Shown here one piece after another: positions 62,211 to 64,000 of a stretch of 64,000 bases of DNA. Below the pieces are notes generated by a model that was given only the letters and a program-made list of their open reading frames with translations, had not been told where the DNA came from and did not search any database. Every line of letters begins with the position of its first letter. Position 1 is the stretch's first letter. Source of the stretch: Streptomyces sp. CB02058 (GTDB lineage Bacteria > Actinomycetota > Actinomycetes > Streptomycetales > Streptomycetaceae); NCBI RefSeq assembly GCF_001905505.1, contig NZ_LIPG01000002.1, forward strand, positions 1,178,001 to 1,242,000. The letters are read 5' to 3'. A program made the translations under genes and the position numbers.

Positions 62211-64000
62211 ATGGCGCGGCAGACGCGGGACGAGGCCGGCGAGCGGCTGCTCCGGTGCGCCGCGGTGTTCCTGCCGGGCGCACTGCCCCAGGACGGCCGG
62301 ATCGCCTTCTGGGACCCGGACGGGAGCGCCGGCCTCGGCGGCTCCGACACGGCGTTGCCCGGTGGGGCGCCGCCGGCCGCGGTCGAATCCGCGGGGGAGT
62401 CCGCGTACGCCCTGACCGGGCTCACGGTCGTCGGGCGCCAGGAGGCCGGCGCGGGCAGCACCGGCAGTACGGCCTCGGACGGCGTCCGCTCCCGCACGGT
62501 GCCCGCCGTGGTGCTTCCCGTCGAGGACGCGGTCCCGCTGCTCGCCCGCGCCCGGCACCGCGCCGCGGCCCACCCCGCGACCCGCGCCTGGGGTGCGGCG
62601 GCCGTGCACGCGCTGACCCTCGTCGCACGCGGAAGACTGCTGCCCGGGCTGACGGCCGACGACCACGACGCCTGGCGCGCGGGCCCGCGCGACGCGGAGG
62701 ACATCGCGCATCTGAGAGCCGTCGCCGCCTCGATGCCGCCCGAGGGACACGCGGTCCCGCTCGACGGCACACCCCTGCGGGTTCCCGAACCCAGGGCGCT
62801 GATCGGCGCCTTCCTCGACGCAGTCGCCGACGTCCTTCCCCGCACGCCCGCCGCCGCCCACGCGATGGGGACGCCGTTCGCCGCCCGCGAGGCACAGCAT
62901 CTGCCGGAGGCCCGTGCCTGGGCCGTCGAGGTGGCCGCAGGACTCGACGCCGGGGTGCGTGTGTCGCTCCGGCTCGACCTGTCGGCGTACGACCTCTTCG
63001 ACAGCGGCGACGGCGACAGCACCGACACCGACGGCGACAGCACCGGAGACGGCGCGGAGGCCGCCGGGAGCGAGGACGTGCGGGCCGCTCCGTCCGCCGC
63101 GCGCCATGCCGCCGCCGCCATCACCCAGGTGCACAGCCTCGCCGACCCGACGTACGTCACCGACGCGGCCACCCTGTGGGCCGGCGGCGCGGGCGAGCCC
63201 TTCGGGCCCCGGGCCAGGATCGACGCCGTGCTCGCGCTGCGCCGCGCCGCCCGCGTCTGGCCGCCCCTGGAGCGCCTGCTGGAGCAGCCCGTCCCCGACG
63301 TCCTCGCCGTCACCGAGGACGAGCTCCACGAACTGATCGGCGAGGCGGGAGCGCGGCTCGCGGCGGCGGGGGTCGCCGTCCACTGGCCCCGGGAGCTCGC
63401 GCGCTCGCTCACGGCGGCGGCCGTCGTCCGGCCCGCGCCCGGTTCGGCCACCGACGGCACCTCGTTCTTCGACGCCGAGCAGCTCTTCGCGTTCAACTGG
63501 CAGCTCTCCCTCGGCGACGACCACCTCACCGAGGCGGAGATGGACACGCTCGCCGAGGCGCACCGCCCCGTGGTGCGTCTGCGTGACCAGTGGGTCGTCG
63601 TCGACCCGTCGCTCGTGCGCAAGGCGCGCAAGCGGGAGCTCGGCCTCCTGGACCCCGTGGACGCCCTCGCCGTCGCCCTGACCGGCGCCGCCGAGGTCGA
63701 CGGCGAGCAGGTCGAGGCCGTGCCCGCCGGAGCCCTCGCCGCGCTCCGCGCGCGCATCCTGGACGAGGACGCCACCCTCCCCGCGCCGCCCGGCCTCGAC
63801 GCCACCCTCCGCGACTACCAGCTCCGCGGCCTGGCCTGGCTGGACCGGATGACCTCCCTCGGCCTCGGCGGCTGTCTCGCCGACGACATGGGGCTGGGCA
63901 AGACGATCACGGTCATCGCGCTCCACCTGCACCGCGCCCACCCCGCCCCCACCCTCGTCGTCTGCCCCGCCTCCCTCCTCGGCAACTGGCACCGCGAGAT
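62211..64000 (+). CDS. SNF2-type DEAD/DEAH helicase, 3' end cut by window
   Basis: 596 codons are seen, open to the window edge. The first ~510 residues are the N-terminal region of actinobacterial SNF2 helicases (with an acidic Asp/Ser/Thr/Gly-rich insert at ~265-285 and the SNF2_assoc-like FNWQLSLGDDHLTEAEMDTL). The ATPase core starts at LRDYQLRGLAWLDRM, with Walker A in DDMGLGKTITVIAL and the Ia region VVCPASLLGNWHRE just before the cut. It probably remodels nucleic acid-protein complexes. The ATG at 62211 has AAGGGGG 8 nt upstream. TAGACT at 62153 may be its -10 box. Confidence 0.9.
   Translation, partial: MARQTRDEAGERLLRCAAVFLPGALPQDGRIAFWDPDGSAGLGGSDTALPGGAPPAAVESAGESAYALTGLTVVGRQEAGAGSTGSTASDGVRSRTVPAVVLPVEDAVPLLARARHRAAAHPATRAWGAAAVHALTLVARGRLLPGLTADDHDAWRAGPRDAEDIAHLRAVAASMPPEGHAVPLDGTPLRVPEPRALIGAFLDAVADVLPRTPAAAHAMGTPFAAREAQHLPEARAWAVEVAAGLDAGVRVSLRLDLSAYDLFDSGDGDSTDTDGDSTGDGAEAAGSEDVRAAPSAARHAAAAITQVHSLADPTYVTDAATLWAGGAGEPFGPRARIDAVLALRRAARVWPPLERLLEQPVPDVLAVTEDELHELIGEAGARLAAAGVAVHWPRELARSLTAAAVVRPAPGSATDGTSFFDAEQLFAFNWQLSLGDDHLTEAEMDTLAEAHRPVVRLRDQWVVVDPSLVRKARKRELGLLDPVDALAVALTGAAEVDGEQVEAVPAGALAALRARILDEDATLPAPPGLDATLRDYQLRGLAWLDRMTSLGLGGCLADDMGLGKTITVIALHLHRAHPAPTLVVCPASLLGNWHRE

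Overview
The window is GC-rich actinobacterial chromosome and almost certainly Streptomyces. Third codon positions are nearly all G or C, there are many GTG starts and several apparently leaderless transcripts, and the gene order (gltBD, pyk, an ANTAR regulator, liv operon, polA, rpsA, coaE) is a conserved Streptomyces core block. The secreted trypsin at 15.0-15.8 kb closely matches the SprT trypsin of Streptomyces griseus, which points to a griseus-like species. I see no prophage, insertion sequence, CRISPR array, rRNA, PKS or NRPS genes.

Layout. 0-5.6 kb: glutamate synthase large (5' end outside the window) and small subunits. 5.9-10 kb: dienelactone hydrolase, rhomboid protease, TerF-like VWA protein, pyridoxamine-phosphate-oxidase-like flavoprotein, TetR regulator. 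10-12.6 kb: a cold-shock protein followed by a DEAD-box RNA helicase. 12.7-20 kb: ankyrin protein, HExxH metallopeptidase-like protein, trypsin, GH35 beta-galactosidase with a divergent AraC regulator, chorismate mutase, MHYT membrane sensor. 20-26.2 kb: aminopeptidase N, then a translationally coupled PLP decarboxylase/flavin N-hydroxylase pair, and a small membrane protein. 26.2-30.3 kb: a tandem hairpin repeat, Tat-exported 5'-nucleotidase, pyruvate kinase, an atypical tRNA.

30.3-37 kb holds a PdtaR-like ANTAR regulator facing a complete branched-chain amino acid ABC operon (livKHMGF, minus strand). 37.4-43.2 kb: hotdog thioesterase, FdhF/YdeP-type molybdopterin oxidoreductase, DNA polymerase I. 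43.3-50.5 kb: DUF4241 protein, DUF4184 membrane protein, secreted transglycosylase, HrpB helicase, methyltransferase. 50.8-64 kb: rpsA with a strong promoter and long leader, secreted beta-helix protein, Tat-exported flavin amine oxidase, PAC2 protein, coaE, TPR protein, DUF6343 protein, ADP-ribosylglycohydrolase, methyltransferase, DoxX protein, lipoprotein, slipin, and the 5' part of a SNF2 helicase.

Most of this is housekeeping metabolism. The items most worth a second look are: the decarboxylase/N-hydroxylase pair without any of its usual siderophore partners; a good iron-box match between the MHYT gene and pepN; a five-unit array of stem-conserving hairpins between convergent genes; a class I tRNA-like gene with a CAA anticodon; and a block of about 14 kb (about 15.0-29.5 kb) whose plus strand is C-rich whichever way the genes run, flipping to G-rich inside pyk. 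Start sites were chosen by ribosome-binding site, family N-termini and signal peptides; no database search was possible.
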